A stretch of DNA of 40,143 bases, taken from assembly GCA_031262165.1 (NCBI GenBank), contig JAISIF010000076.1, forward strand, positions 1 to 40,143, in the 5' to 3' direction. The position numbers were made by a program, and so were the translations under genes. The notes below the pieces were generated by a model. That model did no database searches. It was not told where the DNA came from and saw only the letters and a list, made by a program, of their open reading frames with translations. Origin of the DNA: Myxococcales bacterium. GTDB taxonomy: Bacteria > Myxococcota > Myxococcia > Myxococcales > UBA5297. The stretch's first letter is position 1, and each line of letters begins with the position of its first letter. Positions 9,165 through 17,705 of the stretch are shown here, one piece after another.

Positions 9165-9611
9165 TCACGCCTCGGCGACGACCGCCAACTTCACCTTGCC
9201 GGTGACGTCGTGGTGCAAGCGGACGTCGATCTCGAACTGGCCGATGGCCTTGATGGGCTCGGGTAGGACGAGGTCACGGCGATCGATGCGGACGCCCTTC
9301 TCGGCAAGCGCGTCGGCGATGTCGAGCGCGGTCACTGAGCCGTAGAGCTTGTCCTGGTCGCCGACCTTGCGGGCGATCTTCAGATCGACCTGGCCGAGCT
9401 TGTGGGCAATGGCAGTCGCCGAGGCGCGCACCTTGGCCTGGTGGGCCGCGATGACGCGCCGATCGTGCTCGAGCTGGCGGATGTTCTTGTCCGTCGCAGC
9501 GACGGCCAGCTTCTTCGGCAGGAGGAAGTTGCGGGCATAGCCGTCGCGCACCTCGACCAGTTCGCCGGAGCGACCGAGTGCCTGGATGTCTTCGCGCAGA
9601 ATGATCTTCAT
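9165..9611 (-). CDS. rplI: 50S ribosomal protein bL9
   Basis: MKIILREDIQALGRSGELVEVRDGYARNFLLPKKLAVAATDKN. Confidence 0.97.
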   Translation of the reverse strand: MKIILREDIQALGRSGELVEVRDGYARNFLLPKKLAVAATDKNIRQLEHDRRVIAAHQAKVRASATAIAHKLGQVDLKIARKVGDQDKLYGSVTALDIADALAEKGVRIDRRDLVLPEPIKAIGQFEIDVRLHHDVTGKVKLAVVAEA

Positions 9612-9626
9612 GTGCCTCTCTCCTTC

Positions 9627-9923
9627 CTAGACGTGCAGGACGGTGTAGGGGAGCAGCGCGACCATGCGGGCGCGCTTGATGGCGGAGGCAACCTCGCGCT
9701 GATGCTTGGCGCAGTTGCCGTTGATTCGCCGGGGAATGATCTTGCCGCGCTCGGTGACGTAGCTCTTGAGCGTCGCGGCATCCTTGAAGTCCACGTGGAG
9801 GTTCTTCTCGGTGCAGAAGCGGCAGACCTTGCGACGGCCAAAGCCACGGCGATTGCCTTCAGAGCCCTCTCGGGACTCACGGGCCTCGCGGGGGGCGGCG
9901 TCTTTCATCTCTGTTCTGGGCAT
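9627..9923 (-). CDS. rpsR: 30S ribosomal protein bS18
   Basis: [62 protein letters not shown]. Confidence 0.97.
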   Translation of the reverse strand: MPRTEMKDAAPREARESREGSEGNRRGFGRRKVCRFCTEKNLHVDFKDAATLKSYVTERGKIIPRRINGNCAKHQREVASAIKRARMVALLPYTVLHV

Positions 9924-9971
9924 GGCGTCTCCTCAATGAAACCTTTGTGAAAACGGACGGTTGGACCGCCC

Positions 9972-10430
9972 TCAGGCCTGCAGCTCCTCGCTGTCGTTCC
10001 CGTCATGTTCATCTGTCTCGGCGCCGCTTTCGCGCTCGACGCGGGGACGCTCGTCCATATCGCCAACGAGCTTCTCGTCTTCCTCGACCTCACGGGTCGC
10101 GGGATCGATGGCGTCTGCGATCTTGGTGGTGATGAACTTGGTGACATCCTCGACGATCGACAGGTTGCGCTCGACTTCGGCGACGACCTTGGCTCCGCCC
10201 AGGTAGTCCACGTGAATGAAGAGAGCGCGCGCCTGCTTCTCGACGGGAAACGCGGTCTTCTTCTTTCCCCAGTGGGTGAACTTGATGACCTTGCCGCCAT
10301 CCTTGGCGACGGTCGTCTTGATGCGCTCTTTGATCTTCTCGACGGTCTCGTCGGTGACGTCCGGCTTGACCAGGAAGAGCGTCTCGTATTCGCGCAGAAG
10401 ATTTCCCGCGCTCAACGCCTTGTGTGCCAT
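9972..10430 (-). CDS. rpsF: 30S ribosomal protein bS6 with acidic C-terminal extension
   Basis: LREYETLFLVKPDVTDETVEKIKERI...GKKKTAFPVEKQARALFIHVDYLG; start at MAHKALSAGNLLREYE (10430). Confidence 0.95.
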   Translation of the reverse strand: MAHKALSAGNLLREYETLFLVKPDVTDETVEKIKERIKTTVAKDGGKVIKFTHWGKKKTAFPVEKQARALFIHVDYLGGAKVVAEVERNLSIVEDVTKFITTKIADAIDPATREVEEDEKLVGDMDERPRVERESGAETDEHDGNDSEELQA

Positions 10431-10684
10431 GTGCAGTCTCCTCACGGATCTGTGCTGTATGAGAGCCGCGCCCTTTCGTAAGGGCGCAGCGAGGAGCTCT
10501 GGAGGCAGCGGCAAGATGGACCATCCATTCCGCCCGCGCTCCAGAGTTGTCGGAGTGCCGGTTCGCCCAAAGGCGACCGCGAACACCCTCGGCGAAGAGA
10601 TCGGCGCCTCTCGGAAAGAGGCGGCGTCGAGCCCTTCGACCAGGGGATTCTTTCATCCGCGATGTAAAAGAACGGCCAAAAAAG

Positions 10685-10720
10685 GCGCGCGCCCCTAGCA
10701 CACACCCTCTTTGAATTCAA
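10685..10720 (-). promoter_or_regulatory. Predicted promoter of rpsF-rpsR-rplI
   Basis: Minus strand TTGAAT (10715-10720) - 17 nt - TAGGGG (10692-10697) followed by CGCGCGCC. Confidence 0.6.
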
Positions 10721-10843
10721 GAGGCTGGAAGATGGCACTCGAACCCCATCGGCTTCACCGACCTCTCCCTCGATGAGGGGCGCTTCGACAAAAGCCTCGC
10801 TCTCCGAGGAAGGTGGCCCGGAGGCAAGAAGATCATTGATCCC

Positions 10844-11416
10844 TCATCTCCGGTTGAAGGCGTTCATGGCCTTGGCGAGCCCACCTTCGAGGAGGGCCTC
10901 GATGGCCTGCGCCGCGCTGTCGATCGCCTCGTCGATCTGCGACGCTTCGCCCACGCTGAACTTCGAGAGCACGTGCCCGACGACCCGCTCTCTGGCCTCG
11001 GGGCCCTGGGGCTTGCCAATGCCCACGCGTACCCGCACGAAGTCACCGCTCCCGAGGCACTGGACGATGGACTTGAGGCCGTTGTGCCCGCCCGTCCCGC
11101 CACCGCTGCGCAGCTGAAGGCGGCCGAGCGCGAGATCGAGCTCGTCATGGATCACGACGATGTCCTCGGGGGCGACCTTGTAGAAATGCGCTGCGGGCCC
11201 GACCGACTGACCCGACAGGTTCATGAACGTCTGGGGCTTGAGCAGCAGCACCTTGTGCCCGGCGAGCGCTCCCTGCCCCGACTCCGCGCTGAACTTGGTG
11301 GACATCAGGTCGATGTGCGCCCTGGCGGCGAGCGCGTCGACGACGCGGAAGCCGAGGTTGTGGCGCGTGGCCTCGTATTCGCGGCCGGGATTCCCGAGCC
11401 CGACGATGAGCTTCAT
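10844..11416 (-). CDS. pth: Peptidyl-tRNA hydrolase
   Basis: [29 protein letters not shown]...[13 protein letters not shown]...[29 protein letters not shown]; true start at 11416. Confidence 0.96.
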   Translation of the reverse strand: MKLIVGLGNPGREYEATRHNLGFRVVDALAARAHIDLMSTKFSAESGQGALAGHKVLLLKPQTFMNLSGQSVGPAAHFYKVAPEDIVVIHDELDLALGRLQLRSGGGTGGHNGLKSIVQCLGSGDFVRVRVGIGKPQGPEARERVVGHVLSKFSVGEASQIDEAIDSAAQAIEALLEGGLAKAMNAFNRR

Positions 11417-11522
11417 GTGGAAGGGACCTCGCCCTCGATGGGTGAAAGAAGAAGCGCCGGGGTCCTCTCTGGTGGAGGACGCCCGGCGCCGATGCCGCGG
11501 ATGAGGAGGAGCGGTAGGGCGT

Positions 11523-11663
11523 GTCCTCAAATTCTCCCGGCGCCACTCTCGTCCGTGAAAAGCCAGGCAGCGTTGCTTCGTCGGTCACTTGCGTCAGCAA
11601 GCTCCCTCCTCGCGCCTCACCTGTCATTCCACGCCCTTTGCCCGGCTCGGTCCGAATTCGAGG
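11523..11663 (-). repeat. Diverged family-1 MITE-like element, copy E
   Basis: Reverse complement GGACCGAGCCGGGCAAAGGGCGTGGAATGACAGGTGAGGCGCGAGG...AAGTGACCGACGAAGCAACG...TTTCACGGACGAGA matches copies C and D in order without large indels. Confidence 0.65.
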
Positions 11664-11681
11664 CCCCCCCCCTAGGGACGG

Positions 11682-14519
11682 CTATTGCTGATTGCCGCCC
11701 GACTTCTCCTTCTCCGGTGGGTATTCCGAGAGGCGGCCCGGAGGCGGTTCGAGCGGCTTGCGATCGGCCGACGGCTCGCTGGGCTTGCGCAAGGGTGCGC
11801 GATCGTTCGTGAGCTTGTTGGACGAGCCCTGCTCCCGATCTCCGCCGCGCGAACGCCCCTGGCGCTCGGTCTTGCCGTAAATGTCGAACTGCTCCTGCTG
11901 GTAGCTTGGCTGCTGCCGCACCTGGATGGTCTTGTTGAAGCGGTCCATCAGGTAGCGCAGCTCTTCGCGCTCTTCGACCTGGAGAATGCGCGCGACCTCC
12001 GGGTGGCAGTTCACGATGATCGAGCCCTCTTTGTAGTTGTTGGCCTCGCGCCGGATCTCCCGGAAGATCTCATAGGCGATCGTCGTCTTGCTTTTGACGT
12101 GACCGCGGCCATCGCAGTGGGGGCACGGCTCGTTGAGCGTGCGACCGAGCGACTCACGGACGCGCTTGCGGGTCATCTCGATGAGGCCGAGCTCGCTGAT
12201 CTTGAGGATGTTCGTGCGTGCCTTGTCGCGACCGAGCGCCTCCTGCAGCGCCTTGAAGACTTTGTCGCGGTTCTGCGCCTTGGCCATGTCGATGAAGTCG
12301 ATGATCATGATGCCGCCGATGTTGCGCAGGCGCAGCTGGTAGACGATCTCCTTGGCTGCTTCGATGTTGATGCGCGTGATCGTCTCTTCGAGACTCTTCT
12401 TGCCGACGTAGCGACCGCTGTTCACATCGATGGCTGTCAGCGCCTCTGCCTGGTCGATGATGAGGTAGCCACCGCTCTTGAGCCAAACCTTGCGACCGTA
12501 GGCGCGCTGTAGCTCATGCTCGATGCCGTAGGCGTCGAAGATGGGCTCGTCACCCTCGTGCAGCACCACGCGATCCTTGAGGGCGGGCGCCTGGGCGGCC
12601 ACGAAGCGCGAGATGCGCTCCCACTCGGCGCGATCGTCGATGACGAGCTTCTCCACGTCCTGGACGAAGAGATCGCGCGTGGCGCGCAGCGTCAGATCGA
12701 GATCGGGATGCAGCAGCGCGGGTGCTCCGACCTTGTCCCGTTTGGCGACCACCTCGCTCCAGATGCCGATGAGGAAGCGCGCGTCGGCCTCCAGTTTTTC
12801 GGTGGAGATGTTCTCTGCCACGGTGCGCACGATGAAACCTGTTCCTGGCGGGCGGATGCGCTCGACGATCTCGCGCAGGCGGCGGCGTTCGCTCTCCTTT
12901 TCGATGCGGCGGCTGATGCCCACGTGATCGACGGTCGGCATGAAGACGATCTGGCGACCTGGGATCGAGATGTGGCTCGTGACCCGCGCACCCTTGGTGC
13001 CGATGGGATCCTTGGCGACCTGGACGATGATCTCCTGTCCTACCTTGAGAAGGTCCTGGATGTTGGCCACGGGCCGCTGCTTCTTCGACTTGCCATTGTC
13101 CGAGTCGGCGTCCGCATCGGCGTTGGCGTTGGCGTTGGCGTGTTTGTCAGCGGCTCTGACCTCGGCGCCGTTGGCGCCATTGCCGTTGCGATCGCCGCGC
13201 TCATGGCGGGCACCACCGCGACGCGAACCGCGCTCGCCTTGCTTGCCCTGGCGCTGATTGCCGCGCTGTTGCTCCACGACGGGCGTGTTCTCCGTGTCGG
13301 CGACAGCAGCGGCGGCGACAGCAGCGGCCTTGTCATCTGAAGCGTTCGCGGCGGCCTCGACAGGGGGGGGCTCGTCGACAGACGTGGCGGCATCGGTCGT
13401 CACGGGCGCGGCGGGCTCGACGGCTTCGCTTTCGATGGGCGTGGCCTGGACAGGTTCGGCGGTCTCGACGGCTTCGACGTTCTCTGGCGCTTCGGCAGGC
13501 GCCGCTTTTTCACCCTCTTCCGGAGCGGCAAGCTCGACGGCTTTGACGGTGGTTTCGAGAACAGGGTTGCTGTCGACCGTGGCCTCGCCAGAGACAGCCT
13601 CGGGCATGGTGGCCGCTGCCTCGGGCGACTTGTGATCGGCTGGCTGCTCCGAGTGGCGCAGCTCGCGCCGGGCAGTGCCCCCCCTGCGCCGACGGCGCGA
13701 GCGAACACACAGCTCACCCTTGCGCTCGGGCGTCTCCGCAGAGGCTTCCGACGAGCCCTCTTCCGGAGCTGCGCCCTCTTCTTCGGAGGCCTCCGCAACG
13801 CTCTCTTCAGCGACCGCCACCAGAGGGGGCTCGGAGATGGTCGTCGCCTGCTCTGCCTCTATGGCTGTCTCACTCGGAGCTGCCGGTGGTGCGTCAACGA
13901 CAGGCACGATCACCTCGGGATCGGGCTCCACCTCGACGACGAGTTCGGCGTCGATCACGACCTCTGATGCGGGCGAAGCGGCGATCTCGGACACTTCCAC
14001 GACAGGTGCTTCGCAGGACGACGCGACTGCCTCGGGTTCAGGCGAGGCGGTCGATGAGCCATTGAGCACGCTGGGCGTCTTCAGATCACCAGGCGTTCCC
14101 AGGAGGGCCGGAACCGAGATGACCAGGGGTTGCGCGGACGCCTCCAGCAGGGCCGGAGTTGGCGCCTTGGCCGTGGTGACCACATCGGTCACGGCACTGA
14201 GATCGAGGCCTTCATCGATCTCGTCGTCGAGCTCTGCGTGCTCGCCCTCGGTCAGCTCGAACTGCTGCTCACTGAAGTCCGGGTCGTAGAAGACGTCGTT
14301 CACATAGAGGAACGCTGCCTTGTCGAGTCCGATGTCCACGAAGGCGGCCTGCATCCCGGGCAGCACGCGAACGACCCTGCCCTTGTAGATGTTGCCGACG
14401 ATGCCTTTGTCCTTCTTCCTCTCCAGATAATACTCGCTGATGCTCCCGTTCTCGACGAGGGCTACGCGCGTCTCAACGCCTGTGACGTTGATGACCAAAA
14501 CTGCACCCATCTGAATCAT
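11682..14519 (-). CDS. rne: Ribonuclease E/G family protein with a large insertion inside the S1 domain
   Basis: GNIYKGRVVRVLPGMQAAFVDIGLDKAAFLYVNDV ... IQDLLKVGQEIIVQVAKDPIGTKGARVTSHISIPGRQIVFMP ... AIDVNSGRYVGKKSLEETITRINIEAAKEI ... CPHCDGRGHVKSKTT. Confidence 0.93.
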   Translation of the reverse strand: MIQMGAVLVINVTGVETRVALVENGSISEYYLERKKDKGIVGNIYKGRVVRVLPGMQAAFVDIGLDKAAFLYVNDVFYDPDFSEQQFELTEGEHAELDDEIDEGLDLSAVTDVVTTAKAPTPALLEASAQPLVISVPALLGTPGDLKTPSVLNGSSTASPEPEAVASSCEAPVVEVSEIAASPASEVVIDAELVVEVEPDPEVIVPVVDAPPAAPSETAIEAEQATTISEPPLVAVAEESVAEASEEEGAAPEEGSSEASAETPERKGELCVRSRRRRRGGTARRELRHSEQPADHKSPEAAATMPEAVSGEATVDSNPVLETTVKAVELAAPEEGEKAAPAEAPENVEAVETAEPVQATPIESEAVEPAAPVTTDAATSVDEPPPVEAAANASDDKAAAVAAAAVADTENTPVVEQQRGNQRQGKQGERGSRRGGARHERGDRNGNGANGAEVRAADKHANANANADADADSDNGKSKKQRPVANIQDLLKVGQEIIVQVAKDPIGTKGARVTSHISIPGRQIVFMPTVDHVGISRRIEKESERRRLREIVERIRPPGTGFIVRTVAENISTEKLEADARFLIGIWSEVVAKRDKVGAPALLHPDLDLTLRATRDLFVQDVEKLVIDDRAEWERISRFVAAQAPALKDRVVLHEGDEPIFDAYGIEHELQRAYGRKVWLKSGGYLIIDQAEALTAIDVNSGRYVGKKSLEETITRINIEAAKEIVYQLRLRNIGGIMIIDFIDMAKAQNRDKVFKALQEALGRDKARTNILKISELGLIEMTRKRVRESLGRTLNEPCPHCDGRGHVKSKTTIAYEIFREIRREANNYKEGSIIVNCHPEVARILQVEEREELRYLMDRFNKTIQVRQQPSYQQEQFDIYGKTERQGRSRGGDREQGSSNKLTNDRAPLRKPSEPSADRKPLEPPPGRLSEYPPEKEKSGGNQQ

Positions 14520-15039
14520 CCCTTCGCGGTAGCCGCCTGAACGCCAGTCTGTTCGACGCTCGAAGACTGCTCAGCAGGCTTACCGCACGGGGCCAACACT
14601 CCCTAAGTCTTTGAAATCATTAAAATTTTTCGGGTTCGTGAACTGACCACGGGTGTGTCGTGCGCCCTGAAATGGCACCCCGGTTCGTCACGACTCAAAA
14701 CACGCGGGTGCCTCTGTTCTGAAAACATCCATAGGAGAGCTCAAGAGCGCGAGCGTCGCGGCAATGCTCTCCAACTCGAAATCGTCCTCGGCAGGAAATG
14801 GTGAGGAGGTCTTGCACCACCTCTCGAATCGCCTGGGAGCTCTTCCCTGGGCGACCTCACGGCCTCAACGTTCGAAGAGGCTCGGTCCATTTCCGAAATC
14901 TATGCGCGTCCTTCGGCCCGCGGGCCGTCGAAAGGCGCCTTGCCACTCCCTGTCCAACCAGAGGGGAGCGCCGACGGCGCCGGAAAAAGCCTGTCCTTTC
15001 AAGCATTTACCCAGGGTCTGGTGGCAGCCCCTGACAAAA

Positions 15040-15076
15040 AGCGGCGGGACTCTAGTCGTGGATTTTCAGGAATCAA
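15040..15076 (-). promoter_or_regulatory. Predicted promoter reading toward rne
   Basis: Minus strand TTGATT (15071-15076) - 16 nt - TAGAGT (15049-15054) followed by CCCGCCGC; no other minus-strand gene lies between it and rne. Confidence 0.5.
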
Positions 15077-15087
15077 CCCTCAATCCA

Positions 15088-15102
15088 GGGCGATCGAGTT
15101 CT
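15088..15102. repeat. Family-2 15-bp box (solo)
   Basis: GGGCGATCGAGTTCT. Confidence 0.55.
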
Positions 15103-15201
15103 GTCTTTGATGTCGAATCCGAGCGCGTGGGGACATTGCATGCCCTCTACAAAAAACTCACAGCGCTCAGAATCGAACATCCCCCCACGACGCCAGCGCT
15201 C

Positions 15202-16395
15202 TCACCCGCCCAGTCTGCTGATGAAGTAGCCAGCCACGACCGCCGTCCCGATGACGCCCGACACGTTTGGCCCCATCGCGTGCATGAGCAGGTAGTTCGA
15301 CGGGTCGGCCTTGGCACCAACATTGTGTGCCACACGTGCGGCCATGGGCACGGCCGACACACCAGCAGCACCGATGAGCGGGTTGATCTTGTTCTTCGAG
15401 AACAGGTTCATGACCTTGGCCATGATCACGCCCGTGGCCGTGGACAGCGCAAAGGCGAATACGCCGATGAGGATGATCTGTCCTGTCTGTATCGTCAGGA
15501 ATTTCTGGGCGGTCATGGTCAGACCCACGCTCGTGCCAAGAAAGATCGTGACGGTGTTCATGATCTCGTTTTGCGCGGCCTTCACGAGGCGCTCGGTGAC
15601 GCCGCACTCGCGCAAGAAGTTGCCAAGCATCAGCATCGCGATGAGCGCCGAGGCCGGAGGCACGAGCAGGATGCAAAGGATGCAGACGACGATCGCGAAA
15701 CACAGGCGCTCCAGCTTCCCGACTTTGCGCAGCGACTTCATGCGAATCTTCTTTTCGGCGTCAGTCGTCAGCAGGTTCATGATGGGCGGCTGGATGAGCG
15801 GAACGAGCGACATATAGGTGTAGGCCGCGACCGCGATGGGGCCGATGAGACCAGGCGCGAGCTTCGTGGCCGTGAAGATCGATGTCGGTCCATCCGCGCC
15901 ACCGATGATGCCGATCGAGGCGGCCTCGCCCTGCGTGAAACCAAGCCCAAGCGCCAAGATGAAGACGAGGAAGATCCCTGCCTGCGCTGCTGCGCCGAGC
16001 AGGAGCGTGCGTGGATTGGCGATGAGTGGCCCGAAGTCGGTGAGCGCACCCACACCCAGGAAGATGATGGGCGGGAACAGCTCCCATTGGATGCCCTTCG
16101 AAAGATAATAGTAGAGGCCTCCAGGCTCGTAGCAGCCACACGCCGAGGCGCCGTGTTCGAGCGCACACTTGGCCGCCTCGCCGACGCAATGGATGCTCGG
16201 ATCGTTGATGACGCCGATGGTCGGCAGGTTCGCGATGAGCGCGCCAAAGGCGATGGGCACGAGGAGCAGCGGCTCGTAGCCCTTGGCAATGGCAAAATAG
16301 AAGAGCACGGCCACGATGAGCCACATGACGAGCATGCCTGGCTCAATCTTCGTGAAGCCCGTGTCCATGAGAAAATCGATGATTGCTTGGAGCAT
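15202..16395 (-). CDS. Sodium ion-translocating decarboxylase beta subunit (OadB/MmdB family)
   Basis: Multi-TM; EPLLLVPIAFGALIANLP...FPPIIFLGVGALTDFGPLIANPRTLLLGAAAQ...GIIGGADGPTSIFTATKLAP. Confidence 0.93.
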   Translation of the reverse strand: MLQAIIDFLMDTGFTKIEPGMLVMWLIVAVLFYFAIAKGYEPLLLVPIAFGALIANLPTIGVINDPSIHCVGEAAKCALEHGASACGCYEPGGLYYYLSKGIQWELFPPIIFLGVGALTDFGPLIANPRTLLLGAAAQAGIFLVFILALGLGFTQGEAASIGIIGGADGPTSIFTATKLAPGLIGPIAVAAYTYMSLVPLIQPPIMNLLTTDAEKKIRMKSLRKVGKLERLCFAIVVCILCILLVPPASALIAMLMLGNFLRECGVTERLVKAAQNEIMNTVTIFLGTSVGLTMTAQKFLTIQTGQIILIGVFAFALSTATGVIMAKVMNLFSKNKINPLIGAAGVSAVPMAARVAHNVGAKADPSNYLLMHAMGPNVSGVIGTAVVAGYFISRLGG

Positions 16396-16610
16396 GGAAA
16401 ACTCTGGAGGCCCACCAAGTGGACCGAATGGACACGCGAGATCAGCGTCGCGTGTCGATCGTCTTGGAAAGAGGAGGATGCAGCGCGGGAGGTGATCGGG
16501 ATCGAGTCAGGCAAGCTGAGCCAGACAAGCCCTTGTGCCGCGGTCAGCATCGAAGGCAGTGGCCTGTCTCTGGCTTATGGGGCGCAGAGACGAGTCGCCA
16601 AAGCAGCATG

Positions 16611-17021
16611 TCAGCCGAGCGTGAGCAGGGTCGCACTCTCTTCGATCACGTCGCCCTTGTGCACGGCAATGGAACGCACTGTCCCAGCGTGCGGGGCATT
16701 GATGGGGGTGTTCATCTTCATGGCTTCGAGCGTGACGAGCAGATCGCCTTCCTTCACGGCCTGTCCTTCCTTCGCGTGGATCTCGATGACGGTTCCAGAC
16801 AAAGGTGAGGTGACGGGTGCGCCCCCTGTGGCAGCAGCAGGTGTGGCAACGGGCTGAGGCACAGGTGCAGCGATCGTCGGTTGTGCCGCCATCGTCTGAA
16901 CCATCGGCTGTTGTTGCTGTGAAGCGAGAGTGGCACTGGCTGCTGCTTGGGCGCCGTCGAGGGTTTCGACGAGGACATCGTAGCTCTTGCCATCAACGGT
17001 GATTCTCATGTGCTTCATCAT
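16611..17021 (-). CDS. Biotin carboxyl carrier protein (decarboxylase gamma-type/biotinyl subunit)
   Basis: Ala/Pro/Gln linker then PLSGTVIEIHAKEGQAVKEGDLLVTLEAMKMNTPINAPHAGTV with the biotinylation motif EAMKM. Confidence 0.92.
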   Translation of the reverse strand: MMKHMRITVDGKSYDVLVETLDGAQAAASATLASQQQQPMVQTMAAQPTIAAPVPQPVATPAAATGGAPVTSPLSGTVIEIHAKEGQAVKEGDLLVTLEAMKMNTPINAPHAGTVRSIAVHKGDVIEESATLLTLG

Positions 17022-17087
17022 CTTCTGTGAACCTCTTTCCCGGGGCCTTCCCCGGTGGATGTTGCGGATGGTTGGTGAATGAAAGTG

Positions 17088-17705
17088 TCAGGGGCGAGAG
17101 AGGGGCGAGAGCTGCTCACGCCGCCCTTCCTGTGCCCAGTTCGTCTCGATTGGACGGACACTCAGGATGCGGTGCGGCGTCTGACCGAGCACGGCGGCGA
17201 CTGCTGCTGCGATCGCGGCGAGCGGAATGTCCTGCGATGCGGACATCGACTGCGCTGACACACCTGGCGCGAGCTTCTGCACACTCACCACGCGATGCGG
17301 TGTCGATCCCATGATCGCTTGAGCAGCGGCGACGAAGACGGCGGGCGGGATTGCCTCTTCGAGGAGGGGCGTGGCAGCGCTCGAGGCCAACATCGATGTC
17401 GATCCCGTCGATTCGGCAGGCAGTGCCTTTCCAGGAGCAGCGGCTGCCATCTGCTTCTTTCGCGTCTTCCCATCGAGCCATTTGAAGAACAGGCCCATGA
17501 GCTCGCAGATGATCCACAGCGCGATGAGCGTGATGAAGACGATGAGCAAGCCGACGGCGAGGAACTGGAAGGCTTCGCCCCACGTCAGCCCGTTTCCAAT
17601 GGTCCGGCTGGCGAGTTTGGGGATCGGCGTCGCGTCGAGATTCGAATCGGGTATCTGTGGAGTGGCCGTGTTCAACAGGCCCAAAAGCTGGTGCACTAGA
17701 TTCAT
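17088..17705 (-). CDS. OadG/MmdD-like small membrane subunit with C-terminal duplicated motif
   Basis: One TM segment GEAFQFLAVGLLIVFITLIALWIICELMGLFFKW in operon position; C-terminal duplicated AAAQAIMGSTPHRVVSVQ / AAVAAVLGQTPHRILSVR. Confidence 0.8.
   Translation of the reverse strand: MNLVHQLLGLLNTATPQIPDSNLDATPIPKLASRTIGNGLTWGEAFQFLAVGLLIVFITLIALWIICELMGLFFKWLDGKTRKKQMAAAAPGKALPAESTGSTSMLASSAATPLLEEAIPPAVFVAAAQAIMGSTPHRVVSVQKLAPGVSAQSMSASQDIPLAAIAAAVAAVLGQTPHRILSVRPIETNWAQEGRREQLSPLSRP

Noticed and set aside
8005-9345. 446-aa plus-strand ORF
   Set aside because: Antisense to lpxA and runs through the rplI terminator region
10720-10775. tRNA-like GGTTCGAGTGCC on the minus strand
   Set aside because: No cloverleaf or acceptor stem could be built around it; it lies in a repeat-like hairpin stretch
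14764-16857. 697-aa plus-strand ORF
   Set aside because: Antisense to the OadB-type subunit and biotin carrier; low-complexity Arg/His/Asp-rich translation typical of shadow ORFs in GC-rich DNA
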